From Arthrobacter sp. Leaf137 (GTDB lineage: Bacteria > Actinomycetota > Actinomycetes > Actinomycetales > Micrococcaceae): 64,000 bases of DNA. The stretch lies in NCBI RefSeq assembly GCF_001423525.1, contig NZ_LMOI01000020.1, forward strand, positions 124,960-188,959. Direction: 5' to 3'. Shown piece after piece: positions 34,504 to 42,512 of the stretch. The translations under genes were made by a program, and so were the position numbers. The notes beneath the pieces were generated by a model. The model saw only the letters and a program-made list of their open reading frames with translations, searched no databases and was not told where the DNA came from. The first letter of the stretch is position 1, and every line of letters starts with the position of its first letter.

Positions 34504-35508
34504 CTAGGGCGCGGACTCCCGGATCCTCAGCTGGAATTCGGCTTCAACGTGCACTCCGGCGTCGGCGGTCTCGCGGCCGGCGATCCGATCCAGGAGCAGC
34601 GCCATGGACCGTTCGGCGATCTCGTCCATCCCGGGCGAAACGGTGGTCAGGGACGGTGAGGCGAAGCGGGCTTCGTCCACGTCGTCGAAGCCAGCCACTG
34701 CCACCTCCTGCGGCACCCTGACGCTGCGGATCAGGAGTTCGTGCAGCGCTCCGAGCGCCAGAACGTCGTTCAGGCCGAAAACGGCGTCGAACTCCACGCC
34801 CGCTTCCAGCAGCCCGGCCACGGCGGCGGCACCGGCGTCGCGGCGCCACTCACCCGGGGCGATCAGCGCCGGGTCAAAGGGGATTCCAGCGTTCTTCAAG
34901 GCGGTGCGGTAGCCGTTTAGGCGCAGCCCGGCGGTGCCGGTGGATTCCTCCGGCGTGGCACCAATGACGGCAATACGACGGCGGCCTCCCGCCAGCAGGT
35001 GGGAGGTCAGCGCGGCGGCGGCCTCCTCGTTCTTCATGGTGACCAGGTCGAACCGCGGGTCCACGATATGTTCGCCCAGCATCACGAGGGGCTTGGATCC
35101 GGCCCGCTCGGTAATGGCGTCGGCGCCGATGGACAGCGGTGTGAAAAGCAGGCCGTCCGTGAGTTGCCGGAACGGGCCCTGGAGGGCGTTCAATTCGGCC
35201 GTCCCCTCCGCGGCGGACTGCTCCACCAGGACGCGGTAGCCGTGTTTGGTTGCCGCGTCCATCAGCTTGGAGGCGAGTTCGGCGTAGTAGGGCGCCGAAA
35301 GGTCCGAGAGGACGAGGCCCAGCATGGAGGTCTTGCCGGACCGCAGGCTGCGGGCGGTGAGGTTGGCTTCGTAGCCCAGTTCCGCGATGGCATCTTCCAC
35401 CCGCTGTTTGGTGGCGGGGCGGATGAACTCATAGTTGTTCAGGACGTTGGAGACGGTCTTGAGTGAGACACCCGCGGCCTTCGCAACGTCGTTCATGGTT
35501 ACTGCCAT
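34504..35508 (-). CDS. LacI-family repressor
   Basis: 334 residues. The N-terminal helix-turn-helix and hinge are MNDVAKAAGVSLKTVSNVLN and RVEDAIAELGYEANLTARSL, followed by the periplasmic-binding-protein-like effector domain (MLGLVLSDLSAPYYAELASK; VAVAGFDDVDEARFASPSLT). Start codon overlaps the HhH-GPD gene stop as TAATG, so it is translationally coupled. Likely controls the upstream arabinofuranosidase gene through a site with core AACGTT, present before that gene and again over this gene's own start. Inducer unknown, probably a pentose. Confidence 0.9.
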   Translation of the reverse strand: MAVTMNDVAKAAGVSLKTVSNVLNNYEFIRPATKQRVEDAIAELGYEANLTARSLRSGKTSMLGLVLSDLSAPYYAELASKLMDAATKHGYRVLVEQSAAEGTAELNALQGPFRQLTDGLLFTPLSIGADAITERAGSKPLVMLGEHIVDPRFDLVTMKNEEAAAALTSHLLAGGRRRIAVIGATPEESTGTAGLRLNGYRTALKNAGIPFDPALIAPGEWRRDAGAAAVAGLLEAGVEFDAVFGLNDVLALGALHELLIRSVRVPQEVAVAGFDDVDEARFASPSLTTVSPGMDEIAERSMALLLDRIAGRETADAGVHVEAEFQLRIRESAP

Positions 35509-36086
35509 TAACGTTCTTTTCCTGCCTTCGCCGCGGCCTTGGCCGCCTGCTTGCTGGCCCGCACCTTCACCAGGGATTCGGGGTCCACGATGTCCGCCAC
35601 GGACAGGTAGGAGCCGTCCTCACCGTAGTGGCCTGCCGCTTCCCGCCAGCCCGGGGCCTGGAGACCGCGCTGTTTGCCCAGCAGGGCCAGGAAGATCTTG
35701 GCTTTCTGGTCACCGAACCCGGGCAGGGCCTTCAGCCGCTTCAGCACCTCGGCGCCGCTGGGCTCGCCCTGGGTCCAGATGGCGGTGGCGTCGCCGTTCC
35801 AGTCGTTCTGCACGGCTTCGGCGAGCGCCTGGACCCTGGCGGCCATGGAACCGGGGAACCTGTGGACGGCGGGCCGTTCCTTGAACATCTCCACGAAGGC
35901 CTGCGGATCATGGCCGGCAATGGCTTCGGGTGAGACGGTTCCGATGCGGGTCCTGATCTTTTCCGGCCCCGCGAACGCCGATTCCATGGTCACCTGCTGG
36001 TCCAGCAGCATGCCGGTCAGCAGGGCGAAGGCGTCCTCACTCAACAACTTGTCCGCGGCGGGATCCCCCGTGATGTGCAGCTCCAT
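35508..36086 (-). CDS. HhH-GPD family base-excision DNA glycosylase
   Basis: 192 residues from the ATG at 36086 (MELHITGDPAADKLLSEDAF), with GGGAGG nine bases upstream of it. The helix-hairpin-helix is KRLKALPGFGDQKAKIFLALLGK, here shorter than in full MutY/Nth enzymes, preceded by LLTGMLLDQQVTMESAFAGP, the usual first helix of HhH-GPD proteins. No iron-sulphur cysteines. Basic Lys/Ala tail (KVRASKQAAKAAAKAGK). Predicted to excise a damaged or mismatched base; a clear catalytic Asp is not identifiable by eye. Sits between GH51 and LacI genes in one transcript. Confidence 0.83.
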   Translation of the reverse strand: MELHITGDPAADKLLSEDAFALLTGMLLDQQVTMESAFAGPEKIRTRIGTVSPEAIAGHDPQAFVEMFKERPAVHRFPGSMAARVQALAEAVQNDWNGDATAIWTQGEPSGAEVLKRLKALPGFGDQKAKIFLALLGKQRGLQAPGWREAAGHYGEDGSYLSVADIVDPESLVKVRASKQAAKAAAKAGKER

Positions 36087-36155
36087 GCCGTCCATCCTCC
36101 CACCTGCGGGCCGCCGTCGTCATAAGGACGCCTCCGCCGTCACCGACCCGGGGTG

Positions 36156-37691
36156 TTAGCTGCCCACCGCCAGGCGGATCATGGACCAGGACACCGCCGG
36201 GAGCTCCGCGGTGAGGCGGCCGCCTTCGGCTTTGACCGTGACGTTCTCCGCGGGCTCCACGGACGTCGAATCGTCCGCGCTTGCCTGCCAGTACGGGTCC
36301 TTGTTGGCATAGGTCAGCGCCTCCAGCACGCGGACGTTGCCCAAGCCCGCGACGGCGGCATCCAGGGTGAGTGCGTCCGTTGCCGATCGGTTGACGGCGA
36401 ACACCACTGCCTCGCCCTTGCCGGAGTCGAAAGTTGCAACGGCGGACAGTGCGGCGACGCCTGCGGTGGTGCCGCCGCTGACCAGCGGGGATTCGACGGC
36501 GAGCTGCAGGACAGTGCCGGCGGCGTGCCGGGAGGTCAGGGCAAAGGGGTGGAAGGTGGTCTGCTTCCAGGCGCGGCCGCCGGGTTCGGTCATGATGGGG
36601 GCGATGACGTTGACCAGCTGGGCCAAGCTCGCGGAATGGACCCGGTCCGTGTTCTTGAGCAGGGTGACCAGCAGGTCGCCCACCACCACGGCGTCTGCCA
36701 CCGTGTAGGTGTCCTCCAGCAGCACGGGGGCTACCGGCCAGTCCTTGCCGGAGGGTGCCTTGGACTCGGCCCGGCTCATGTGCCAGACGTTCCATTCATC
36801 GAAGGAGATGTTCACCTGTTTGGTGGACTTCTTCACCGATTTCACGTGGTCGATGTGGCTGACGATGTCCTTGATGAAGGCGTCCATCTTGTGCCCGGCA
36901 GCCAGGTGTTCCTGGAGGTCGCCGAAGTCCTCGAAGTACTGGTGGGCGGAGATCAGGTCCACCAGCTCATAGGTTTCGGACAGGACCACGCGCTCCCATT
37001 CGCCGAACGTGTCCATGGTGGGACCGGAACTGCCGCAGGCTACGAGTTCCAGGTCAGGATCGATCATCCGCATGCCGCGGGCCGTGTCCGCCGCGAGCCG
37101 CCCGTATTCGAGGGCGTTCTTGTGGCCGATTTGCCACGGGCCGTCCATCTCGTTGCCCAGGCACCACATGCTGATGCCGTAGCCGTCCTGTGCACCGTTG
37201 GCGCGGCGCTGGTCGGAAAGCGCAGTACCGCCTTCGATGTTGCAGTACTCCAGCAGGTCCATCGCCTCCTGGATGCCGCGGGTGCCCAGGTTGACGGCCA
37301 TCATGGGTTCCACGCCGGCCTTGGCGGACCACGCCGCGAATTCGTCCACGCCCACCAGGTTGGGGTCTGTGGAGTGCCAGGCCAGGTCGAGGCGTACAGG
37401 CCGCTGGTCCTTCGGCCCCACGCCGTCCTCCCACCGGTAGCCGGAGACGAAGTTGCCGCCGGGGTACCGCACGGTGGAGACGCCGAGTTCCCGGGTCAGG
37501 TCCAGGACATCACGGCGGAAACCGTCCTCATCGGCATCGGGGTGGTCGGGCTCAAAGATGCCGGTGTAGACGCACCGGCCCAGGTGCTCCACGAAGGCGC
37601 CGAACGTGCGGCGGCGGACTGGACCAACGGTGAAGGCCGGGTCAAGGGTTACTTTGGCGGTTGCCGGTTCAGGGGTTGCCACGAAAAACAT
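36156..37691 (-). CDS. GH51 alpha-L-arabinofuranosidase
   Basis: 511 residues from the ATG at 37691, matching family length. Begins MFFVATPEPATAKVTLDPAF and then FGAFVEHLGRCVYTGIFEPD. The acid/base Glu is in MWCLGNEMDGPWQIGHKN and the nucleophile Glu is in ISFDEWNVWHMSRAES. C-terminal beta-sandwich ends in AELPAVSWSMIRLAVGS. No signal peptide. Releases terminal L-arabinofuranose from arabinan or arabinoxylan oligosaccharides inside the cell. First gene of a unit with the HhH-GPD and LacI genes; its promoter region holds a LacI-like site. Confidence 0.95.
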   Translation of the reverse strand: MFFVATPEPATAKVTLDPAFTVGPVRRRTFGAFVEHLGRCVYTGIFEPDHPDADEDGFRRDVLDLTRELGVSTVRYPGGNFVSGYRWEDGVGPKDQRPVRLDLAWHSTDPNLVGVDEFAAWSAKAGVEPMMAVNLGTRGIQEAMDLLEYCNIEGGTALSDQRRANGAQDGYGISMWCLGNEMDGPWQIGHKNALEYGRLAADTARGMRMIDPDLELVACGSSGPTMDTFGEWERVVLSETYELVDLISAHQYFEDFGDLQEHLAAGHKMDAFIKDIVSHIDHVKSVKKSTKQVNISFDEWNVWHMSRAESKAPSGKDWPVAPVLLEDTYTVADAVVVGDLLVTLLKNTDRVHSASLAQLVNVIAPIMTEPGGRAWKQTTFHPFALTSRHAAGTVLQLAVESPLVSGGTTAGVAALSAVATFDSGKGEAVVFAVNRSATDALTLDAAVAGLGNVRVLEALTYANKDPYWQASADDSTSVEPAENVTVKAEGGRLTAELPAVSWSMIRLAVGS

Positions 37692-37709
37692 CCTCGTTCT
37701 CTTTTGATT

Positions 37710-37756
37710 TACAACGTTATAGAAAATATTGTTGGCGCTGCGGTGATCTGAGTCAA
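37710..37756 (-). promoter_or_regulatory. Candidate promoter and LacI-type operator before GH51 gene
   Basis: On the minus strand TTGACT (37756-37751) is followed about 19 bases later by CAATAT, a plausible promoter. Just downstream, TACAACGTTATA (37710-37721) is a near-palindrome with a central CG, as LacI-family repressors prefer, and lies about 19 bp before the start codon, where binding would block transcription. A second AACGTT lies at 35510-35515 over the start of the LacI gene. Confidence 0.55.
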
Positions 37757-38003
37757 GGGTGCGGCGCGAAACGGTCGCCGGAAAGAAACTTTTTCGCAGC
37801 CGGGCCGGGAGCTGAAGCGGCACCGGGCGTCCCACCTGCGGCTACGCGCAAAGCAAGTAGCGGTTTCGAGTATCCAAGTAATACCTAATCTGAAAGTCGA
37901 GTACCGTTACTCATTCTCCGGCCCCGGACAGCCCACTAGGTTTTTCACAGGGACAGGGCGTCTTTCTGCCCCTGCAGGACTTAGCTCACCAGGGGGTGTG
38001 AGA

Positions 38004-39041
38004 GTGGCAATGCACGCACGACAGGTGAGCCCAAACTTCCCGGGTCAACGCACCCGGGTACTAAGCGGGGCCGGCGACGAGGAGGCCTTTGAGACCAAGG
38101 CCTCTCCCCCAGCCGTCGCCGGCCCTCTTCTTTCTTCGCGCCCTCATGGACCGCGTCCTGCCGCCGGGTTGCCGACGGTTGCGCCGCATGGCAGCACGCA
38201 GGTTTCCACCGGTCCGGCCTCGAAAACAGCACAGGCTGGCCGGAATGACGGCAGCCAGGCGATATTGCTTGATCTGGTGACCGGGGCAGACTCACTGACC
38301 GATTCCCTTGACCGGCTGGCCGCCGCTGCGGTCCGGTTGGTGGCAGGTGCCCAGCAGGCGGGCGCGCTTCAGTCAGCTGGCACGCGGATCGAATGTGCGG
38401 TGGTGCTGACCCAGCCCCGCCGGTCTCCCGCCATTACGGGGACATCGCGGGACGCGGAGCGGATGATGGCGTGGGAGCAGCAGGCGGCGGAGGGCCCCAC
38501 CAGCGAGGTGCTGGCTGGCGGCCATCCCGTAGCGGTTCTTCAACGGCACGGGGATTTCCGCTGGCCGCGCTACTGCAGCGAGCTTCAGATTGCCGGTTTT
38601 GGCAGCGTCCTGGGCGTAAGGCTCCGGGTTGACGGTTCAGGCGATGCGGGGGGTTCGGGCTCATCCGGTGAAGCACCGGGCGCGGACGCGGAAACCCACG
38701 CTGCGCTGGCGTTCTTCGCCCCGGATTCCAAAGCATTCCCCCTGCAGGTCATCGCCGAGGCCCGCGCCTTCGCCGGGTTGGCATCCCGGAGCCTGCGGAT
38801 GGCCCTCGACCTGCATACAGCCCGTTCCGTGGCCTCGGACTTGCGCTCGGCACTGGACAGCCGCACCTCCATCAACGTGGCGTGCGGCGTCATCATGGCC
38901 CAGAACCGGTGTTCCTACAACGAGGCGTTTTCCATCCTGGCCAAGGCCTCGAGCCACCGGAACATCAAGGTCCGCAGGATTGCGGAGGACATCCTCGAGC
39001 GGCTGCCCGAGGGGCCCCCGCAATCCCACTTCGGACACTAG
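38004..39041 (+). CDS. GAF and ANTAR domain regulator with long N-terminal extension
   Basis: About 345 residues. The C-terminal ANTAR domain is LDSRTSINVACGVIMAQNRC, then SYNEAFSILAKASSHRNIKV and RRIAEDILERL. A GAF-like sensor occupies residues about 95-270 (DSLDRLAAAAVRLVAG; LAFFAPDSKAFPLQVIAEAR). The first 75 residues are low-complexity and the DNA there forms large hairpins, so the true start is uncertain. GTG 38004 is chosen for AGGGGG seven bases upstream; GTG 37998 and ATG 38010 are alternatives, as is translation beginning beyond 38140. Predicted to bind RNA and antiterminate transcription. Confidence 0.8.
   Translation: MAMHARQVSPNFPGQRTRVLSGAGDEEAFETKASPPAVAGPLLSSRPHGPRPAAGLPTVAPHGSTQVSTGPASKTAQAGRNDGSQAILLDLVTGADSLTDSLDRLAAAAVRLVAGAQQAGALQSAGTRIECAVVLTQPRRSPAITGTSRDAERMMAWEQQAAEGPTSEVLAGGHPVAVLQRHGDFRWPRYCSELQIAGFGSVLGVRLRVDGSGDAGGSGSSGEAPGADAETHAALAFFAPDSKAFPLQVIAEARAFAGLASRSLRMALDLHTARSVASDLRSALDSRTSINVACGVIMAQNRCSYNEAFSILAKASSHRNIKVRRIAEDILERLPEGPPQSHFGH
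38039..38136 (+). other. Tandem hairpins at 5' end of the ANTAR gene, second with U-rich tail
   Basis: First hairpin: CCCGGGT (38039-38045) with ACCCGGG (38052-38058) closing the 6-nt loop CAACGC. Second: outer stem GGGCCGGCGAC (38068-38078) with GTCGCCGGCCC (38115-38125), containing an inner stem GAGGCCTT/AAGGCCTC (38082-38089, 38097-38104), followed by TCTTCTTTCTTC. The second looks like an intrinsic terminator. The pair resembles an attenuator leader although it lies within the predicted N-terminal codons. Confidence 0.65.
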
Positions 39042-39092
39042 CCCGGAAGCAGGCCCACCCGTCGGCCTTGCACTGACACGACGCGGGCCGCG

Positions 39093-39752
39093 CTATGCGT
39101 CGGCGCGGCGGGTGAAGACCATGTGCACCACTCCGGCCGGCGATGTGGTGGATTCGATGTCGAAGCGCTCGTCGAGTCCTTCCAGCCCGTCCCACAGCCG
39201 CTCGCCGCGGCCAAGGATGATGGGTACCACGGCGATATGCATGTGGTCGATCAGGCCTGCCTGAAGAAACTGCCGCACCGTGCCGGCACCGCCGCCAATC
39301 CGGACGTCGAGGCCGGGGGCCAGTTCGCGGGCCTTTTCGAGCGCCGTTGCGGGGTCGGCGTCAACGAAATGGAAGGTGGTTCCGCCCTCCATTTCGAGGA
39401 CCGGCCGGGGGTGGTGGGTCAGGACAACGACGGGCGTGTGGAAGACGGGGTTGCTGCCCCACCACCCCTTCCACTCTTCGTCCTCCCAGGGCCCGCGCTG
39501 GGGGCCGAACTTGTTGCGCCCCATGATTTCGACGCCGATTCCGGTGCCCCACTGGCTGGCGAAGGCCTCATCGACGCCGAAGGATGCCTGCCCCTCTCCG
39601 TGGAGGCCCATGGCGCGGAAGGTACGGGTCCCGAAGGCCCACTCCATGAGCCGTGATCCGGCATGGCCGAAAGGGGCCTCGAGTTGCTGGCCCTCACCCG
39701 TGCCGAAGCCGTCGAGGGAGACCGAGAAGTTGTGCACGCGGACGAGGGACAT
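39093..39752 (-). CDS. Dihydrofolate reductase-like / RibD C-terminal domain protein
   Basis: 219 residues from the ATG at 39752, behind AGGAGATGAC. MSLVRVHNFSVSLDGFGTGE is the first strand of RibD-C proteins. IGVEIMGRNKFGPQRGPWED and VVVLTHHPRPVLEMEGGTTF follow, and VRIGGGAGTVRQFLQAGLID is the nucleotide-binding GGG motif. NADPH-dependent reductase of unknown substrate, usually not true DHFR. Convergent with the ANTAR gene. The 160 bp before it is AT-rich. Confidence 0.9.
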   Translation of the reverse strand: MSLVRVHNFSVSLDGFGTGEGQQLEAPFGHAGSRLMEWAFGTRTFRAMGLHGEGQASFGVDEAFASQWGTGIGVEIMGRNKFGPQRGPWEDEEWKGWWGSNPVFHTPVVVLTHHPRPVLEMEGGTTFHFVDADPATALEKARELAPGLDVRIGGGAGTVRQFLQAGLIDHMHIAVVPIILGRGERLWDGLEGLDERFDIESTTSPAGVVHMVFTRRADA

Positions 39753-39915
39753 GTCATCTCCTGGGGTGTGCTTGTGGGCAAATGGGATGATCGCGTCATG
39801 TGACCTTGAAGTATCTTTGCACCCATAGTAATGAGCTGAATGGTCACGGGCCGCATAACAAGTATCATTCACCCAAAGAGCGATGACTCTTCTTTTCACA
39901 CTTTGGGGGACTAAT

Positions 39916-41154
39916 TTGACGAAGTACGCCGAGTTCCGGTTGCAGCTAATCTGCCTCATCCTAGGGCTTGCCACAATAGCAGCGCTCCTTGTGAACCCAA
40001 CAGGCATATCTGCAGCGGCCGCCTCCACGGGCCCCGTCGGCGGCGCCGTATCCATAATGCCCACAAGGATTCTCGATACAAGGACAACTTCCGGGCCGGT
40101 GCCCGGTGGAGGCACTGTCTCAGTTCGCATATCCGGAGCGCACGGATTTCCTTACGGAACTCAGGCAGTCGTCGTCAACATAACGGCCACCGAACCAACA
40201 GCATCAGGTTTCCTAACGGCCTACCATTCAGGGGTCAGCAAACCACCCACCTCGAACGTCAACTTCGGCCGTGGACAGACGGTGGCAAACCTCGCAATTG
40301 TGGAGGTCGGCAATGATGACCACATCACCATCGCAAATACTTCTGCAGGCAGCGTCCACATCGTTTTGGATGCATCGGCGTACTTCGGCATAGCTGGCTC
40401 ATGGGATGCGCCCGGTTCATATCGTCCACTCGCTCTAAAGAGGGCCCTGGACACCCGGACTTCGACAGGACCTGTCGCCGGTGGGGGCAACGTCCTGCTG
40501 CGCGTGGGAGACGTTCCCGAAGTGCCGTCCAATGCTGCCGCGGTCGTCGTCAACCTGACCGTTACAGAGCCAACTTCCAACGGGTTCATCAGCGTTTATC
40601 CAACAGGTTCTTCTAAACCGAATATCTCAAATCAGAATTATGGACAGGGCCAGACAATCCCCACCCTAGCCGTCGTCCCAGTTGGGCCGGATGGGACTGT
40701 GACAATTGCTAACAGTTCGTCCGGTACTATTCAGATCGTGGTAGACGTCTTCGGCTTCTTCCTACGTGGCACACCCTCCACAGCGGGAGCATTCGCGGCT
40801 ATTGCCCCGAAGCGCTTTCTCGACACACGGACATTCCGGGGCCCCGCTGTAAATGCCGAGGCTGTGCCCGTACAAGTTGCCGGCGTAAATGGAGTACCCG
40901 CAAATGCAAAAGGCGTCTGGGTTAATCTCACAGTGACTGAATCGACGACTTTTGGCTACTTTGAGGCCCGTGGCCACTGGGCACCATTTTCGTTCACTTC
41001 AAACCTGAACTTCGACCGCCGGCAAACCATAGCCAACATGGCCTATGTAACCATAGGCAGGGACGGAAAGATCGAAATCCAGGCCCTCCTCAACCAAGTT
41101 CCCCGCCTCGAAACCACACATGTAATCGCGGACATCTTCGGTTACACGCTTTAG
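39916..41154 (+). CDS. Exported protein with three LDTR tandem repeats
   Basis: 412 residues from a TTG at 39916, preceded by GGGGGA; an ATG at 39883 in frame lacks a site. Signal peptide LICLILGLATIAALLVNP, cleavage near ISAAAAS. The rest is three homologous units of about 115 residues, each opening with [R/K]xLDTRTxxGPV, then AxVVNxTxTEPT, SNxNxGxGQT and ending IxxDxxAYF or VDVFGFF. Such units occur as beta-rich C-terminal modules on actinobacterial secreted hydrolases, but here no catalytic domain is attached. The gene is visibly richer in A/T than its neighbours, suggesting acquisition. Confidence 0.82.
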   Translation: MTKYAEFRLQLICLILGLATIAALLVNPTGISAAAASTGPVGGAVSIMPTRILDTRTTSGPVPGGGTVSVRISGAHGFPYGTQAVVVNITATEPTASGFLTAYHSGVSKPPTSNVNFGRGQTVANLAIVEVGNDDHITIANTSAGSVHIVLDASAYFGIAGSWDAPGSYRPLALKRALDTRTSTGPVAGGGNVLLRVGDVPEVPSNAAAVVVNLTVTEPTSNGFISVYPTGSSKPNISNQNYGQGQTIPTLAVVPVGPDGTVTIANSSSGTIQIVVDVFGFFLRGTPSTAGAFAAIAPKRFLDTRTFRGPAVNAEAVPVQVAGVNGVPANAKGVWVNLTVTESTTFGYFEARGHWAPFSFTSNLNFDRRQTIANMAYVTIGRDGKIEIQALLNQVPRLETTHVIADIFGYTL

Positions 41155-41266
41155 TTAAACGGACCGCCAGTACGCAGCTACCGGCCCGGCCCGGACACGG
41201 CCGTTGAAGACAGATGATCAAGGGTAACTAAGAGGAAGACCACCGACACACAACCAGAGGAGCCAA

Positions 41267-41767
41267 ATGGACAGCGAGGCCACCCCACGGCGGCGCGGTG
41301 CGGCCCTGGCCTGGCTGCCTGGCCCGATCGCCGCCGGACTCGGGCTGGTGGCGCATGTCCTGGGCGGCGGGGCCTCACCCTCACCGCCGATTGTGGTGGC
41401 GCTGGCAGCGTTGCTGGGCATGGCGGCCGCCATCGGCAAGCCCGGGCGGCTTCCCGGGTGGGGCCTGCTCCTCACCGCGGGGATCGCCCAGCAGTTGCTG
41501 CACTTCGCCTTCGCTGACTTTTCGGTTTCCACGGGATTCGACGCACCGGCCCATGATCACGGCCAATCGCCCATCCAGGACCCAGGTACGGCAAACCAAG
41601 GCCATACCCAAGGAGCCGTGCCGCACGATCTTCACCTGCTCCTGTACCTGCACATGGCCGCGGCGCTGCTGACGGTTTTCGCCACCCGGCAGCTGGACAA
41701 AATCCCCGCACGGCGAAGCCAACGAAATCCGATAGCTACGGACGCCGGCGTTCCGGTCAGGAAGTGA
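41267..41767 (+). CDS. Membrane protein with His-rich extracytoplasmic loop
   Basis: 166 residues, start behind GAGGAG. Four hydrophobic helices (LAWLPGPIAAGLGLVAHVLG, IVVALAALLGMAAAIG, WGLLLTAGIAQQLLHFAFA, LLLYLHMAAALLTVFA) with a loop between the third and fourth containing seven or so His (FDAPAHDHGQSPIQDPGTAN then GHTQGAVPHDLHL). The His-rich loop suggests metal binding, such as copper, but the family is unrecognised. Ends 10 bases inside the convergent anti-sigma gene. Confidence 0.72.
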   Translation: MDSEATPRRRGAALAWLPGPIAAGLGLVAHVLGGGASPSPPIVVALAALLGMAAAIGKPGRLPGWGLLLTAGIAQQLLHFAFADFSVSTGFDAPAHDHGQSPIQDPGTANQGHTQGAVPHDLHLLLYLHMAAALLTVFATRQLDKIPARRSQRNPIATDAGVPVRK

Positions 41768-42512
41768 GCGTCCCCCGGACGATGCTGACCGATGAGTGGG
41801 CCGGATTCCCGTCCACCGGCTCGTCGGAGACATCCACAATCGGATAGTCCGCCAGCTGGAGGCCTGCGGGCACCTCGAAGCTTCCCGAGTCCGAGTTCAT
41901 GATGCCCAGGCTGACCAGCCGCGACAGGTCCGGGGCAATCAGCCAGACTTCCTGGTAGCCCCGCGCCTCGTCCTTATCCAGCGTGACATCCAGTCGGCGC
42001 GAGCCGTCCGCAGCCTCCACCACCTTCGCCGATCCGGTAGCGGAGTACTGGGCAAGCGGCGTCAGCTGGGCCTGCGCCAGCGGAATGGGCTGGGCAGGCC
42101 GGGTGGACACCCAGATTCCGCCTGCCGCAACCATCACAACGGCAGCAGCGGCGGCGATCCATGTCCCGGTGCGCTGCCACCACGCCTTCTTCCGCGGGCC
42201 GAAGGCGATAACGTTCGACGGCGCCGGCCCAGCAGGTGAGTCCGCAGGCTTGGTAGCGGCTCCACCCAGCGGGTCCTCCTGGACAGCCTCGGCAAGCCCA
42301 AGTTCCCGGTGGATTCCGGCCCACACGTGCGGTCCGGGAACGGACAGGCTGGCGGTATCCGGCGTCGTCTTCACCGCGTCAACTGTGCGGCGCAGCGCGG
42401 CGTAGTCGGCGGCACATTCGGGGCAGACGCCGAGGTGCTCCCGGCCGTCCGCGTCCTCCCAGCCCTCGTACATAGCAAGGAGGCTCAACTGTTCCGGATC
42501 AAGATGCGGCAT
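41757..42512 (-). CDS. Zinc-binding anti-sigma factor, RskA type
   Basis: 251 residues. The cytoplasmic ZAS motif His26-x3-Cys30-x2-Cys33 lies in REHLGVCPECAADYAALR. One membrane helix, WIAAAAAVVMVAAGGIWVS (about 118-136), separates it from an extracytoplasmic RskA domain (LTPLAQYSATGSAKVVEAAD; GSFEVPAGLQLADYPIVDVS). Holds the sigma factor encoded just upstream at the membrane until a signal triggers release by proteolysis. Start ATG behind GGAGGT, overlapping the sigma gene by 14 bases. Confidence 0.92.
   Translation of the reverse strand: MPHLDPEQLSLLAMYEGWEDADGREHLGVCPECAADYAALRRTVDAVKTTPDTASLSVPGPHVWAGIHRELGLAEAVQEDPLGGAATKPADSPAGPAPSNVIAFGPRKKAWWQRTGTWIAAAAAVVMVAAGGIWVSTRPAQPIPLAQAQLTPLAQYSATGSAKVVEAADGSRRLDVTLDKDEARGYQEVWLIAPDLSRLVSLGIMNSDSGSFEVPAGLQLADYPIVDVSDEPVDGNPAHSSVSIVRGTLTS

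Noticed and set aside
37948..37975. Small imperfect hairpin CAGGGACAG/CTGCCCCTG before the ANTAR gene as part of an ANTAR target
   Set aside because: Loop is nine bases and the stem has a mismatch; does not fit the hexaloop pair. Mentioned only as leader structure.
39880..39902. AAGAG-CGATGA-CTCTT followed by CTTTT as a terminator
   Set aside because: Five-bp AT-rich stem is too weak and lies between divergent genes where no terminator is expected.
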